DNA from: Durusdinium trenchii
Lineage: Eukaryota; Sar; Dinophyceae; Suessiales; Symbiodiniaceae
Assembly: GCA_963970005.1 (NCBI GenBank)
Contig: CAXAMN010026694.1
Coordinates: 988,921-1,052,920, forward strand
Direction of reading: 5' to 3'
DNA length: 64,000 bases
Shown: positions 10,459 through 20,000 of the stretch, piece after piece
Position numbering within the stretch: position 1 is the stretch's first letter
Layout of the letters: the number at the start of each line of letters is the position of its first letter
Position numbers and translations under genes: made by a program
Notes under the pieces: generated by a model
Told to the model about the DNA's origin: nothing
Seen by the model: only the letters and a program-made list of their open reading frames with translations
The model's database searches: none

Positions 10459-10970
10459 TTATCACCCTGTGAGTGCCGTAGCACCACCCAAAAAGGCAAG
10501 GATGAAAACGATAGAAAGGATGGCACAGTCCAAAATTGCAGCATTGCTACTGTGCTCCTACCACCAGTGAAAGTGTGCATCAAATAGAAGCGACTTGTTA
10601 GTGAGGGAATGGCCCTTTGACCTGGGTCCATTCGTCACGATTTGCCTTTTTGCCAGTAGCCACGAATGCGGCCTCTCTTTCCTCCCCCAGAGGGGGAGGC
10701 ACAAGCAGAGCATGTCAGGCAAGTCAAGCAACACAGGGCTTGACACAGAGCGTAAAGCGACATGCTCCAGGTGTGGACAGCCATCCTGGACGATTACTGC
10801 ACTTTGTGTTGCTTTTCATCTTCTATCAGCCTCTTTCCACCGCGGCCATCAGGAGCGGCCAAAACATGCATGTGCCCCATGAACTATGATACTAAGTTAG
10901 GAGGTGAAACAGGGTGAGACGCCGTTTTCCCAATTCTGTACACTGTACTCATCCAGAACCACTGCACGGG
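10402..10970. repeat. large direct repeat, copy 2
   Basis: Same orientation as 3796-4473, with most of the sequence shared and about 130 bases fewer. It marks the upstream edge of the minus-strand P-LRR module. The matching short frames in both copies (containing MHTFTGG and STVAMLQFWTVPSF) follow from repeat identity and are not evidence of a gene. Confidence 0.8.
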
Positions 10971-11199
10971 TGATGGCCCTGATTGTCATACAGCAGACTG
11001 CGGCAACACGCAAAGACAGAAAGAAATGGCCGGGCACTTCTTAGGGTGCGCTCCCGGTCGTGCTAGAGGGTCAAAATTCACGAAAGAAGAGCATGGCAGC
11101 GAGGGTTTGTGCTTTAGCAAAATCTTAACGAAGTCGTCAAATGGACTTCATATCACTATTACCAGTGACCAGCGGCCACTGCACAGAGTAGCAAAAACC

Positions 11200-11600
11200 T
11201 GGTCACAGTGCAAGTCCCGGGCATTGGTATGCTCTAACGCAGGTCTGATCCTTGCCTAAGTGGATCAGTGGTTGCTATGCAGATCATGCCGTGGAAAAAT
11301 CCTGCTTGTAGCACAACCCTTGCAACTGGTTGCACAGACAAGTCAAGAGGCATAGTAGTTGGTAGTGTTCAGGCAGTGGCGGCCATAGCAAACGACGAAA
11401 GCCTGCAGGTACTAGCATGGTATCTGACCTCTTTGTACAAAATTGGAAATGTCGGACATCAACAGAGGGAACTCTGGGCATCCTCCATTGCCATCCTCCA
11501 CCACCCGCCTGTTGGGAACGAGGAGCTAAGGCTCTCATTCCCATTGGCTCACTGTATTGCGAATGGCGAAAGAGATTGACGATCCCACTTAGTGTTTGCA
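11200..11600 (-). repeat. module 3' tail repeat, copy 1
   Basis: Resembles 35.2-35.7 kb (same orientation) and 43.3-43.85 kb (opposite orientation). Shared words include TCTGATCCTTGCC, CACAACCCTT, AGAGGCATGTCAATTGTCAG-like text, CACCCGCCT and GCTAAGGCTCTCATTCC. In all three loci it lies just downstream of an LRR gene end, so it is probably the 3' flank of the module. Confidence 0.65.
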
Positions 11601-11890
11601 CTTTTCACTTGCCGTAGCTGACTGGCGGTGTGCTTATCCACGATTCCCGCTGCGAAAGCATTGCTGGTCTTTGGTGCAGGTTCTGGAAAGTCATCTCTCC
11701 ATAGATCACTGACATCGGCCGGCCAAACTCGGTGCTGTTTAGACTCGTCGAGTTACCCACATTTGTTAAGGGCATATGTCCTCCACCATGTTTTGCTTTC
11801 TCTTTGTTTGTATATTACTCGAAGGTGCGTACTACCTGCAATAGCGCATGGCACCATGTAAAGCAGGCTTCTTATGCCATGATCCTCAGT
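11601..11890 (-). pseudogene. LRR gene, 3'-end fragment
   Basis: The DNA is similar to the LRR C-terminal regions at 35.8-36.07 kb (same strand) and 43.0-43.2 kb (opposite strand), including CACCATGTTTTGCTTT and ATGTAAAGCAGG. No full frame survives. It is an orphan C-terminal piece of the third LRR type, followed by its 3' tail repeat. Confidence 0.6.
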
Positions 11891-11900
11891 TTGGGACGGA

Positions 11901-12440
11901 TCAACAGTGTGAGCTGTTGACAGCTCGCACAGGCAGATTCCACCCTGTTCGGGACATGGCAACCCTTAGCCCGGAGGTCAGCCACTGAGCTACTACTGTA
12001 CTTTCTGCTTGGATGTTGCACACACTGAAGAAATTGCTTACGACCGATACCCCCGAATGCCGGATACGTCCTGGGCTGAAAGAGCTTACTCTTGTGGTGC
12101 CCTTGACCCGTCTTTGGGACAAGCTATCTCGGTCCCTTCCCTTCTACAGCTGAGGCTGCGCATCGAAGTCCCCTTGTGGAGAGACCTGGCAACTGCCAGA
12201 CACCCCTCTGCAGACTTGCCTGCAGAAGAAGACTCTGCCTCTGATGCTACCGGGTCAGCTGAGCGATCGCCCAGGTTTGCGCTCCCTGTGCCAGTGGGGA
12301 TTGCTGAACCAGAAGCTGGCACTGAGGAAGCAACTGAGGAAGAGGACATGGCAGCAGAACCCAACTACGCCTTTGCCAAGGGATACGGACGCTTCGGCAT
12401 AGGTCATACTAGGCTAGCAACGGCGCTTGGCAATTTTCCC
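11901..12440. pseudogene. P gene fragment with internal inversion
   Basis: The plus strand at 12009-12440 reads YDRYPRMPDTSWAERAY, LRIEVPLWRDL and YAFAKGYGRF, matching the P copy at 38.55-38.99 kb. The next part of P (QAESTVVAQWLTSGL) is not downstream but lies immediately upstream on the minus strand (11901-12015). The fragment has therefore been broken and partly inverted. No intact gene remains. Confidence 0.7.
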
Positions 12441-12602
12441 ACAACGAGCAGAGGGTTGTCTTCAGCTCCTTCTTCTTTGGGTCGGTGGCCGTAGCTTCCT
12501 TTCACTTTGCGCGGGCGTGAAGCCCTGCCGCTCCATGGCTACTACCAAATCAGGCAGGATCTGCACTGGGAGATGGACAGAGAGGTCATTGGTGGGTAGC
12601 GT

Positions 12603-15125
12603 TTGCTCACCATACTCCATTCCCTAACAAAGGATATGATGACAGTTTGCATAAAGGTGAGGGCATCGACATCTTTTTTCCTTTGTTTTCTGTGGCTTGA
12701 CAGCCACTGCTTGGGCTGTTCCTGGCTGGACTCTCCATGCGTCATAAAAGTGCACTCGGTGCAAGGCTTCGAAGGTGTAATCTTGTGCACTGCGCTGTTC
12801 ACCGGTGCATGGTGTTGGTTGATAGCGCAGGGAGCTTCGTACGCTGGACCTTTGCCCTGGGCCAAAGCTGTTGTGGAGGAGTCGCCAACGTCCTGGCTGC
12901 TGCCCATCAGTTATGACCAACCACTCCGGCTCAAGCGAAGCATCAACTGCATTTTGGCTCAAGCCTTGGCTGAATTTCAGGTAGGCTGGGGCGCGTTGCA
13001 ATCCAACACGGGTTGGACGCCGGGGGAAGGGGGAGCGTTTAGACGCCGTATAGAAGCGGCGGCGTTCGATGCCATGGACGAGTTGTGGCCTAACATAGAT
13101 GCAGCAGTTCTTGGAAGCATTCAACAGTTGTATCCTTCCCCTCTTCGCTTGCAAGCTGCATTTGATGGATTTGATGATTGTAGTATTCTCATTGCAGATT
13201 TGTTTCCTGATATGATCGAGGAGGATCTGAGGAACACAGTTGCTGAACTTTTGAGGTGGCAAACAGAATCGGCCCCGGCCTTGAAACGACTGCGAATGAG
13301 TGTACTTTCAGAGAGCTTGTACTTTCTTCCGTCTCATAGGCTTGGCATTGTTGATTTGAAAGAGTCGTATCATTCTATCACACAATCCAGCACAGTTGTG
13401 ATTTTGGAACTCGCTTCGAAGAAGAAGCAACGGAGATACAAGGAGGAGCCTCCAGATGTTCGTGCAAAGGCATTTGACTTGGGACGGAAGAAGTATTCAC
13501 TTTTGTTGGCAAACGTCATCAAACTTGCAAAACTCCCTGTGGTTCAGCTTGTCAACGTCCTCGACGACCCGGATTCAGGCTGGTTGCATTTGTTTGCTGC
13601 ACGTCGGGCTAACACCCTCAAGAATCGTTACAAGAGTTGGAAACCTTTCCAGACATGGCTTGAGCTGCATCGCAATCGTGCGTTCCCGGTGTCTTGCAAG
13701 GATATCATTGATTATATGCAGTTTAGGGTTGATGAAGGTTGTGGCAAAACAGTTCCAGAGTCATTCAGCATTGCATTGAATCTCATTGAGGTTTTGGGCA
13801 GGGTTCCGGAGGATATGCAGTTGTCCAAGGACCCATTGTGGCTGGGACACGTCAAATCGTGGACTGCGGAGCTCTCGGCTGACAGTCCTCCGAGGCGCAC
13901 TGCTGAGATGTATACAGTTGCAATGATTGTTTCCTTGGAGCTCACGGTGCGAAACGAAGACGAACCGGTCTTTTCGCGAGCTTTGGCATGGGTCGTACTA
14001 GTTATGATTTGGGCTGCATTGCGTTGTGATGATGTTCAAGCCATTTTACCACATCGGTCACTGCTTTTGAGATCTGGACTGAAGCTGTTATTGGGAAAGA
14101 CCAAGACCACTGGTCCGGACAAGCCCCAGAAGGAGGTGGTGGCACACGTGCATAGGACTTTGTCGCTCACCGGCGTTGACTGGTTACAGATTGGCTATGA
14201 CATTTGGGAGTCAGAACAATTCTCCTTTCGTCGTGACTATTTGGTGATGGAGCCTAGGAGGGGCTGGGACGGGGTGCGCAGAAAGTTTGTCACGCCTTCA
14301 GATTTGGCCTCTCTCATTCGGAAGTTGTTGAGTTCGCTTCGTGTTCCGCTTTGCCGCAACTCATGTTGGGAGCTCGCTCCAGCCCAGCTCCTTTTGCCAG
14401 ATGGATTGGAGTGTCATTTCTCTGGTCATAGCCCTAGGAATTTCTTGACATCGGTTGCTGCGTGTTTGGGCTTTAGCAAGGACATGAGAGCGTATCTTGG
14501 ACGTTGGAGCATTGGCATGACTTCATCTGAAGAGTATGTGAGGACGGCGCGCCAGGTTGTCTTCAGGATCCAACGTGCAGTCAACCGTTCGATTGTTGAA
14601 GGCAGAGAAGAAGAGTATTTCGAGGACGAGGCCATTGATAGTCTTTGCAAGGCTGCAGAGGCCAATGGTGCGAATCCCAATCGCATCCGCAGGCGGCATT
14701 CGGTCATGACTCCGGTCTCAGGTAAGAATTGCTTAGGCTCTGTGTTTCCAGTCCTTGTTATCAGGGACGAGGATTGCCAGGTGATTCCAGTGATTGAGGA
14801 CGACACAAATTCAGTGCTTCTTGAGGAAGAGGCTCGTTCGGCTTTGGCCATCGATTCAAAGCGTGAAGCATCCACAGATTCGACCAAATACTTTGTGACT
14901 GTGTCTCGAAGGGCAGGCCAAAGGCTTCATCTCGTAGGGTGCTTTGTGAAGCCTTCCAATTGCATGGAAGTTAGGATGACCAATTCGGTGACGGCTGAAG
15001 ATTTCGATTCGGTTTGTCGCGCCTGCAGGAAGAAGATGCTTTCAGAGAACGGGAAAGAGACTCCAGAGGAGTCTAGTTCCACAGCTTCTTCGAGCTCCAC
15101 GTGCGGCCGGGGGCTCGAGGACTAG
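12603..15125 (+). CDS. tyrosine recombinase
   Basis: Catalyses DNA strand exchange through a tyrosine-DNA intermediate, replacing integrase in DIRS-type elements. In the 840-codon frame the catalytic set is visible: Arg in AALRCDD (~477), Lys in GKTKTTG (~500), HSPRN (~608-611), Trp in GRWS (~634) and Tyr in SSEEYVRT (~644). A core-binding-like helical region (~320-440) precedes it. The C-terminus (~770-815) holds a HLVGCF..C..VCRACRK cluster that may bind zinc. The first ~115 codons are doubtful: the frame starts at TTG and runs through P-like flank. A better start is the ATG at 13074 (MDELWPNID), downstream of the leader-like relic, giving about 683 residues. All catalytic positions are present. 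Confidence 0.8.
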   Translation: MLTILHSLTKDMMTVCIKVRASTSFFLCFLWLDSHCLGCSWLDSPCVIKVHSVQGFEGVILCTALFTGAWCWLIAQGASYAGPLPWAKAVVEESPTSWLLPISYDQPLRLKRSINCILAQALAEFQVGWGALQSNTGWTPGEGGAFRRRIEAAAFDAMDELWPNIDAAVLGSIQQLYPSPLRLQAAFDGFDDCSILIADLFPDMIEEDLRNTVAELLRWQTESAPALKRLRMSVLSESLYFLPSHRLGIVDLKESYHSITQSSTVVILELASKKKQRRYKEEPPDVRAKAFDLGRKKYSLLLANVIKLAKLPVVQLVNVLDDPDSGWLHLFAARRANTLKNRYKSWKPFQTWLELHRNRAFPVSCKDIIDYMQFRVDEGCGKTVPESFSIALNLIEVLGRVPEDMQLSKDPLWLGHVKSWTAELSADSPPRRTAEMYTVAMIVSLELTVRNEDEPVFSRALAWVVLVMIWAALRCDDVQAILPHRSLLLRSGLKLLLGKTKTTGPDKPQKEVVAHVHRTLSLTGVDWLQIGYDIWESEQFSFRRDYLVMEPRRGWDGVRRKFVTPSDLASLIRKLLSSLRVPLCRNSCWELAPAQLLLPDGLECHFSGHSPRNFLTSVAACLGFSKDMRAYLGRWSIGMTSSEEYVRTARQVVFRIQRAVNRSIVEGREEEYFEDEAIDSLCKAAEANGANPNRIRRRHSVMTPVSGKNCLGSVFPVLVIRDEDCQVIPVIEDDTNSVLLEEEARSALAIDSKREASTDSTKYFVTVSRRAGQRLHLVGCFVKPSNCMEVRMTNSVTAEDFDSVCRACRKKMLSENGKETPEESSSTASSSSTCGRGLED
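12950..12963 (+). promoter_or_regulatory. relict dinoflagellate spliced-leader sequence
   Basis: CATTTTGGCTCAAG is identical to the last 14 bases of the dinoflagellate spliced leader. A second GGCTCAAG lies at 12929-12936. Genomic relict leaders are known to mark genes that re-entered the genome as trans-spliced mRNA. Here it precedes the recombinase gene and may mark the 5' end of the inserted element. Confidence 0.5.
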
Positions 15126-15740
15126 CAGGTGGCGCCAAATGGTGCTCTAGGTATCTGCTGTTTCATGTCGTGGAAAACGGAACTTGCGTTGCCTCTTGAG
15201 GATCCCCCGAACTTGTTTTGTGCGGTGACTTTGGGAGCCTTTTGTTTTTTTTGTTTTCTTGTCTTTTGGTTTCGATGTACTCGATTTGCGCTTCTGGTTG
15301 ATTGGCTTCGCTTTAGGTTTCTTGTGCTGTGTGTGAAATGAACTTGAATTTGCGGATTGTTTCAGGAGAACTTGCCCCCGACTTGAAGTGAAGGTGGATA
15401 AGGCTATTTTATGTCTACATCGGCTAGGCTGAAGAACCGAGGGTCAAAAGGTCATTTTTTGATCAAAAAGCCTTGTTTGATCCCAGGTTGACGAAGACAG
15501 GGTCAGAGGACATCTATGAAATCAGTCTAGACGTTCGCAGACAACCAAGGGCTCAGGCCGTTGTCACGATAGCTTGATGGGTGCAGTGGGGTCCACATGC
15601 ATCAATTTCGATTTCATGAGTATGGAACGTGATCTAAGGGTATTTTATAGTTGTTCCCAATTCTGGAATACCACTTTGACAGTTGTTTAGACAACTGGGG
15701 CACAGGGTTTTGACCGCCCCCATCCGTGACGTGAGCGGTC
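15126..15740 (+). other. non-coding interval between recombinase and gag
   Basis: About 615 bases with stops in all plus frames. A short TTTTGATCAAAA palindrome lies near 15457-15468 and two hairpins sit just before gag. If the order recombinase-gag is a tandem junction, this interval would contain the element's terminal sequences. Confidence 0.55.
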
Positions 15741-15741
15741 A
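15680..15741 (+). promoter_or_regulatory. two hairpins abutting the gag start codon
   Basis: CAGTTGT-TTAG-ACAACTG (15680-15697) is a perfect 7-bp stem. TGACCGC (15711-15717) pairs with GCGGTCA (15735-15741), whose last base is the A of the gag ATG. The structures could control gag initiation or be part of a terminal repeat. Confidence 0.5.
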
Positions 15742-17018
15742 TGGCAGCTGGAATGAGTGAAGCAGAGCAAAAGCAGTTTGTGTCAGACAACATGGATTCA
15801 GATCTTCAGTTCGTACTGGCAGACTCAGGAGTGGCTTTAGAGAATCAGGTGGCGATTGCGCGCCATTATGGGAGCTTGAGGAAGTTCCGTGCCATAGGAG
15901 ATTCCAGAGCTGAAGTGAGGAGAGCATGTCTTGCGGACTTTGCCATTCCGCAGGATACCCCAGGAGGTCGTTCTCAGACGGCCTCAGTTGTTTCATCGTG
16001 GGAGGTGGCTCAGGAATACATCTCAAAGGAGGTGGAAATACGAGCAGAAGCAAAAGTGCTCGGGCAACCGCGTGCACTTCAAGTGCACGAGCGACAGGCT
16101 ATGCTGAAGGCAGTGGAACAGGTGTATGGCGTTTTGCAGGAGGCTGAGTCACCTTCGTCAGACTACCTTTCAGTGAAGGCAGAAGAAACAGAGTCAAATG
16201 AACCTCAAGCAGCTCCCTTAGACGAAGTGACTAGCAAGAAAGATTCCACAACTTCAGGCATGCAATCAGGCCTTGATAGCTCAGGACATATTCGCATCAC
16301 TCGGACGAAGACCAAGGCGAAGCTTCCATTGACCACTGAGGACTATCGTCGGGTCATGCGTGTTGAGATGAATGCTTGGTTGTGCATGGCTGCCAGGTAC
16401 AAGGCGAAGGCTTGGCTTCATGGTTTGACTCCTGATCCTTTCAATCGTTTTGTCGACTACATTCTTGGGGATCGCGTTTACAACATTCAGGTTCCTTCTT
16501 TGCAGGGCGAAGGTCTTCAGAAGGTGAAGCCTGATTGGAGCATCATTTTAGCATATGAACACAAGTTGCGCAAGGAAGCATTCAAGCTGGTCATTCGAGA
16601 AGGGTTCGCATTGGCTGATGCTCTCAGGTCAGTGATTCGTGACGCTGATTTGAAGGAGACATACTTCACCACACCCGTGGCACTTCGGGCCGCAATGGCT
16701 TCAGAGAGGCCCTCACCGAACAAGTTCCAGCGCACCGGATTCAAGGGTTTCGGCGACTCGAAGGGCAATTGGAAAGGCACTGGCAAGACATGGAAAGGAA
16801 GCAGAGGCGACAAAGGTGGCAAAGGTGGCAAAGGTGAAGTTCGTAAGGAGCTCCAGGGACTTCAGTTGGCTTGGAGGACACCAGACGGTCGTGATTTGTG
16901 CTTTGCTTACAATGCTGGCAGTTGTGATGGCAAGTGCAACAGGGTTCATCAATGTCGGGTGAAGGGTTGTTATGCCGATCATCCGGCTGTGAAGCACAAA
17001 GAGCTGGTGCCATCGTGA
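15741..17018 (+). CDS. gag-like protein with CCCH zinc finger
   Basis: A 425-residue protein starting at ATG directly after a hairpin. Residues ~1-310 are mostly helical and charged, as expected of a capsid-like or RNA-binding gag, but I recognise no specific fold. Residues ~320-365 are a Gly/Lys-rich basic linker (WKGTGKTWKGSRGDKGGKGG), followed by CFAYNAGSCDGKCNRVH (~387-403), a C-x7-C-x3-C-x3-H zinc finger, and a further Cys/His pair. Such tails bind the element RNA. It ends in TGA followed by CGG; the downstream pol frame is in phase with it and open from that stop, so a gag-pol fusion by readthrough is plausible. Confidence 0.7.
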   Translation: MAAGMSEAEQKQFVSDNMDSDLQFVLADSGVALENQVAIARHYGSLRKFRAIGDSRAEVRRACLADFAIPQDTPGGRSQTASVVSSWEVAQEYISKEVEIRAEAKVLGQPRALQVHERQAMLKAVEQVYGVLQEAESPSSDYLSVKAEETESNEPQAAPLDEVTSKKDSTTSGMQSGLDSSGHIRITRTKTKAKLPLTTEDYRRVMRVEMNAWLCMAARYKAKAWLHGLTPDPFNRFVDYILGDRVYNIQVPSLQGEGLQKVKPDWSIILAYEHKLRKEAFKLVIREGFALADALRSVIRDADLKETYFTTPVALRAAMASERPSPNKFQRTGFKGFGDSKGNWKGTGKTWKGSRGDKGGKGGKGEVRKELQGLQLAWRTPDGRDLCFAYNAGSCDGKCNRVHQCRVKGCYADHPAVKHKELVPS

Positions 17019-17052
17019 CGGGAGGACGGGGCTCCTTCCCCCAGCATAGGGG
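17016..17052 (+). promoter_or_regulatory. candidate stop-codon readthrough signal between gag and pol
   Basis: The gag TGA (17016-17018) is followed by CGG. UGA-CGG is a known leaky context in some plant viruses, usually with a 3' structure. Downstream a CCCC-AGCATA-GGGG stem (near 17037-17050) is possible. Frames are in phase with no other stop before the conserved pol sequence. Confidence 0.5.
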
Positions 17053-20000
17053 CTGATCCGCGCGCTTTGCCTCTAGCTTTTTGTCCCGAGGTCAAAGTCA
17101 TGTATTTATTTGCTGGGAAGAGGCGTCAGGCTGATGTGGGCTCTTGTTTAAACAAAATGCACTCAGAAGGCCGAATCGCTTTGCAGTTGATCGAATTCGA
17201 TATCGAAAGGTCTGAGACACACGACTTGCGTAGCAATGATTTGTGGGATCAGATCAGCGCACGGTTGCGAGAGGGTGGTTGGTTTTTGATTGTCTCCCCT
17301 CCATGCAACACTTTTTCTCGCGCTCGCTTCCAGTGGCGCTTGCACCCGGGGCCAAGACCCCTGAGGAGTCGCACTTGGCCTCAGGGATTTCCATGGTTAT
17401 CTAGCTCTAATCAGGGCATTGTCAATGAAGCAAACGAATTCGTTTTGAGGTGTCTTGACGCGTGTTCCGTTGCCGTGCAACACGGCGGTTGGTTCTTGCT
17501 TGAGCATCCAGAAGACTTAGGAAGAGTCCATGATGAAGTGCCAGGTACAATTTGGCAGTGGGATGAAGTCCACAACTTATTTGCTTGGTGCGGAGGTTTC
17601 ACTTGTGCCATTCACCAATGTCAGTTTGGAGCCCCTACTTCCAAACCCACTAGATTGATGACTAACTTTGAGCTGCGTGATACACGCTGTCATTCAGGTT
17701 TTCCGCGCTTTGATCCCAGCTTTCGCTACTTGGGGCCACTCCCTAGGACTTGTGGCCATGTTCATGAGACCAAACTTGTAGGTAAGCAGAACGATCAATG
17801 GAAAACAAGCCCCAGCGCGGCATATCCTCCAGACATGTGTCAATTCATTGCTGAGGCCATTTTCGTTGCTGTCGCATCCTTCGGAGGGGGGAGCGAAACT
17901 GGCAAAAACGGCCCTTGCAAAACCGGTCCTTGTGTAGACAACACTAAGGTGACAGCTGCTACTGCCAAGACAAACGGTCCTTGTGTAGACAACACTAAGG
18001 TTCCCGTTGCTATTGCCGAGACAGAGGCATCACACACTCTTGCGGATTCGAATAAAGGTTTGAAGCCATCTCCTGTCACCCCACCACAAACTCCTGTCAT
18101 TGATTTGACTTGTGACCCGCCTGTGCATGTAGCTTCACAAGGGAACGCACATCCGTCGACCCCGGCGGATGAAGCAGAATCTTTTGATTTGGAAGCGTGC
18201 TCAAATTTCGGCCACCCGATCAAAGTGGAGTGGGACGCTTGTGAACGTGATTTCATAGATGGGTTTGGACTTTGTTCTCCGACTAGGTGGCCACCGGCCG
18301 CGAGGGGTAGGAGGCGCTCGGTAGCAATGAAACACTTGGCAGCGGAGACCTTCTCCCTTCTCAGGGAGACTGTCCAGCAGTGCATACCAGATGTTCGGAC
18401 CGCAGCCTTTGCATTGGTAACGGGCAAGTACCAGACTTCGCCATTTGCTGGTGAACCTTTGGAGAGCCTGCGGGCTCGATGGGGAGGGCTCTTGGCAGAT
18501 CCCGCAGACGCTCTGGTGATTGATAAGGATCAACCCTTTTTATTGCGGGGGCTAGCTCAATGGTTGTCGGTCTTCGAAGATCCAGATGCAGGGTGGCTTG
18601 TAGATGCTGAGGATTCTTTTGCCACAGGGGTCCCTCTAGGGGTAGATGCTCCTTTGCCAAGGTCACCGCAAGTGTTTCCGGAGAAAGTCAGGCACAGGAA
18701 ACTTGATGATTCTGATTTCAACCCGGTCGCCTCTAACTATCCTTCCGCTCAACTTTCCACTTCTGAGTTGGAGTCGAAATTTCGAGAAGAAGAGCTGTTG
18801 GGGCGTATGTACCCCACGAGGTATTCGGTCTTGAGAGAAGAGTATGGTGAAGATCGCATTCGGATTGCATCAATGGCAGCCATAGCTAAACCTGATGGTT
18901 CGGTCAGGCCTCTTCACGACGGAACTCATTCGGTGCAGGTCAATAACCGCATTGTCTATAAAGATCAGATTCAGTGTCCCGGGCCGCCGGAGGTGGCCTC
19001 AGTGGTGAGGGAATCGGTTGAGACTCGCGAGGCCCCTTTCTGCGTTTCGGCCGACATAAAGGCGGCGCATCGCCTCGTCAAGATTCGTCAGAAGGATTGG
19101 CCCTACATGGCTTGCAAGGCGGACTCGAACTCCTCCACTGTATGGGTCAACAAAGTAGGTACCTTTGGAATCTCTTCAGCACCGTACTGGTGGTCAAAGT
19201 TGTTCGCACTTGTTGGAAGATTCGTAGGCCATGTGATGGGCACCGCGTGGTTCTTCCACCTCGTGTACGTTGACGACTTACATGGTTCGTTCACAGGTTC
19301 TTCGAAGTTTCTGCGCCTTTGGATTTGGGTCCTCGCTTTCGAACTCGTTGGAACCCCTTTTGCTTATCGCAAGTTTCGAGGTGGCTTTGCTTCAGAGTTC
19401 GTAGGTTACCAAATGCGTTATGACTTGAACGAGGTAGGCATCTCGGTCCGTCGGGGTGAGTGGCTCACCAAGTGGATTAGGTCTGCGGAGGAAAAGAGGT
19501 TCGTGGTTGTGACTCGTGACTTCGCCGAGTTTCTTGGCAGACTGGGATTCGTGGCTCAGCTTCTGGTTTGGCTGAAGCCTCACCTAGCACCCCTCTTCGC
19601 TTGGTCGGCAGCCACTTCTGCCAGCACAGTTGCTAAGCTCCCGGAGGTTGTAATTCTCACCCTTAAGTATTTGCTGTCCGAGTTTTCGGTTGAGTCCTAC
19701 ATGGTTTCCGCCAGGAGGCCAAAGGTTTTCACAGGTGAACAATTCCGGACGGATGCAAAGCGCACGGACGACCAGGTTGTCCTCGGGGGTTGGGAAGTTT
19801 CCTCGGGTCGTTGGTTCCAGATTTGTTTAGACGAATCTAGTGCGCCCTACTTATTTCGTCCTGGAAAGGGGGCCCAGTGGGCCTCGACGTCAGCAGAGCT
19901 CCTGGCGACACTGGCTGCGTTAGTCGCATTTGGTTGGACAGGAGTGGCAAACTCTAGGAAGTCGTTAGAGCTTTGCTTGGCAGCAGGGACTGATAATAGG

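Noticed and set aside
11940..12005. tRNA-like box A (TAGCTCAGTGG) on the minus strand
   Set aside because: No box B or cloverleaf follows, and the same bases encode the conserved P peptide VVAQWLTSGL.
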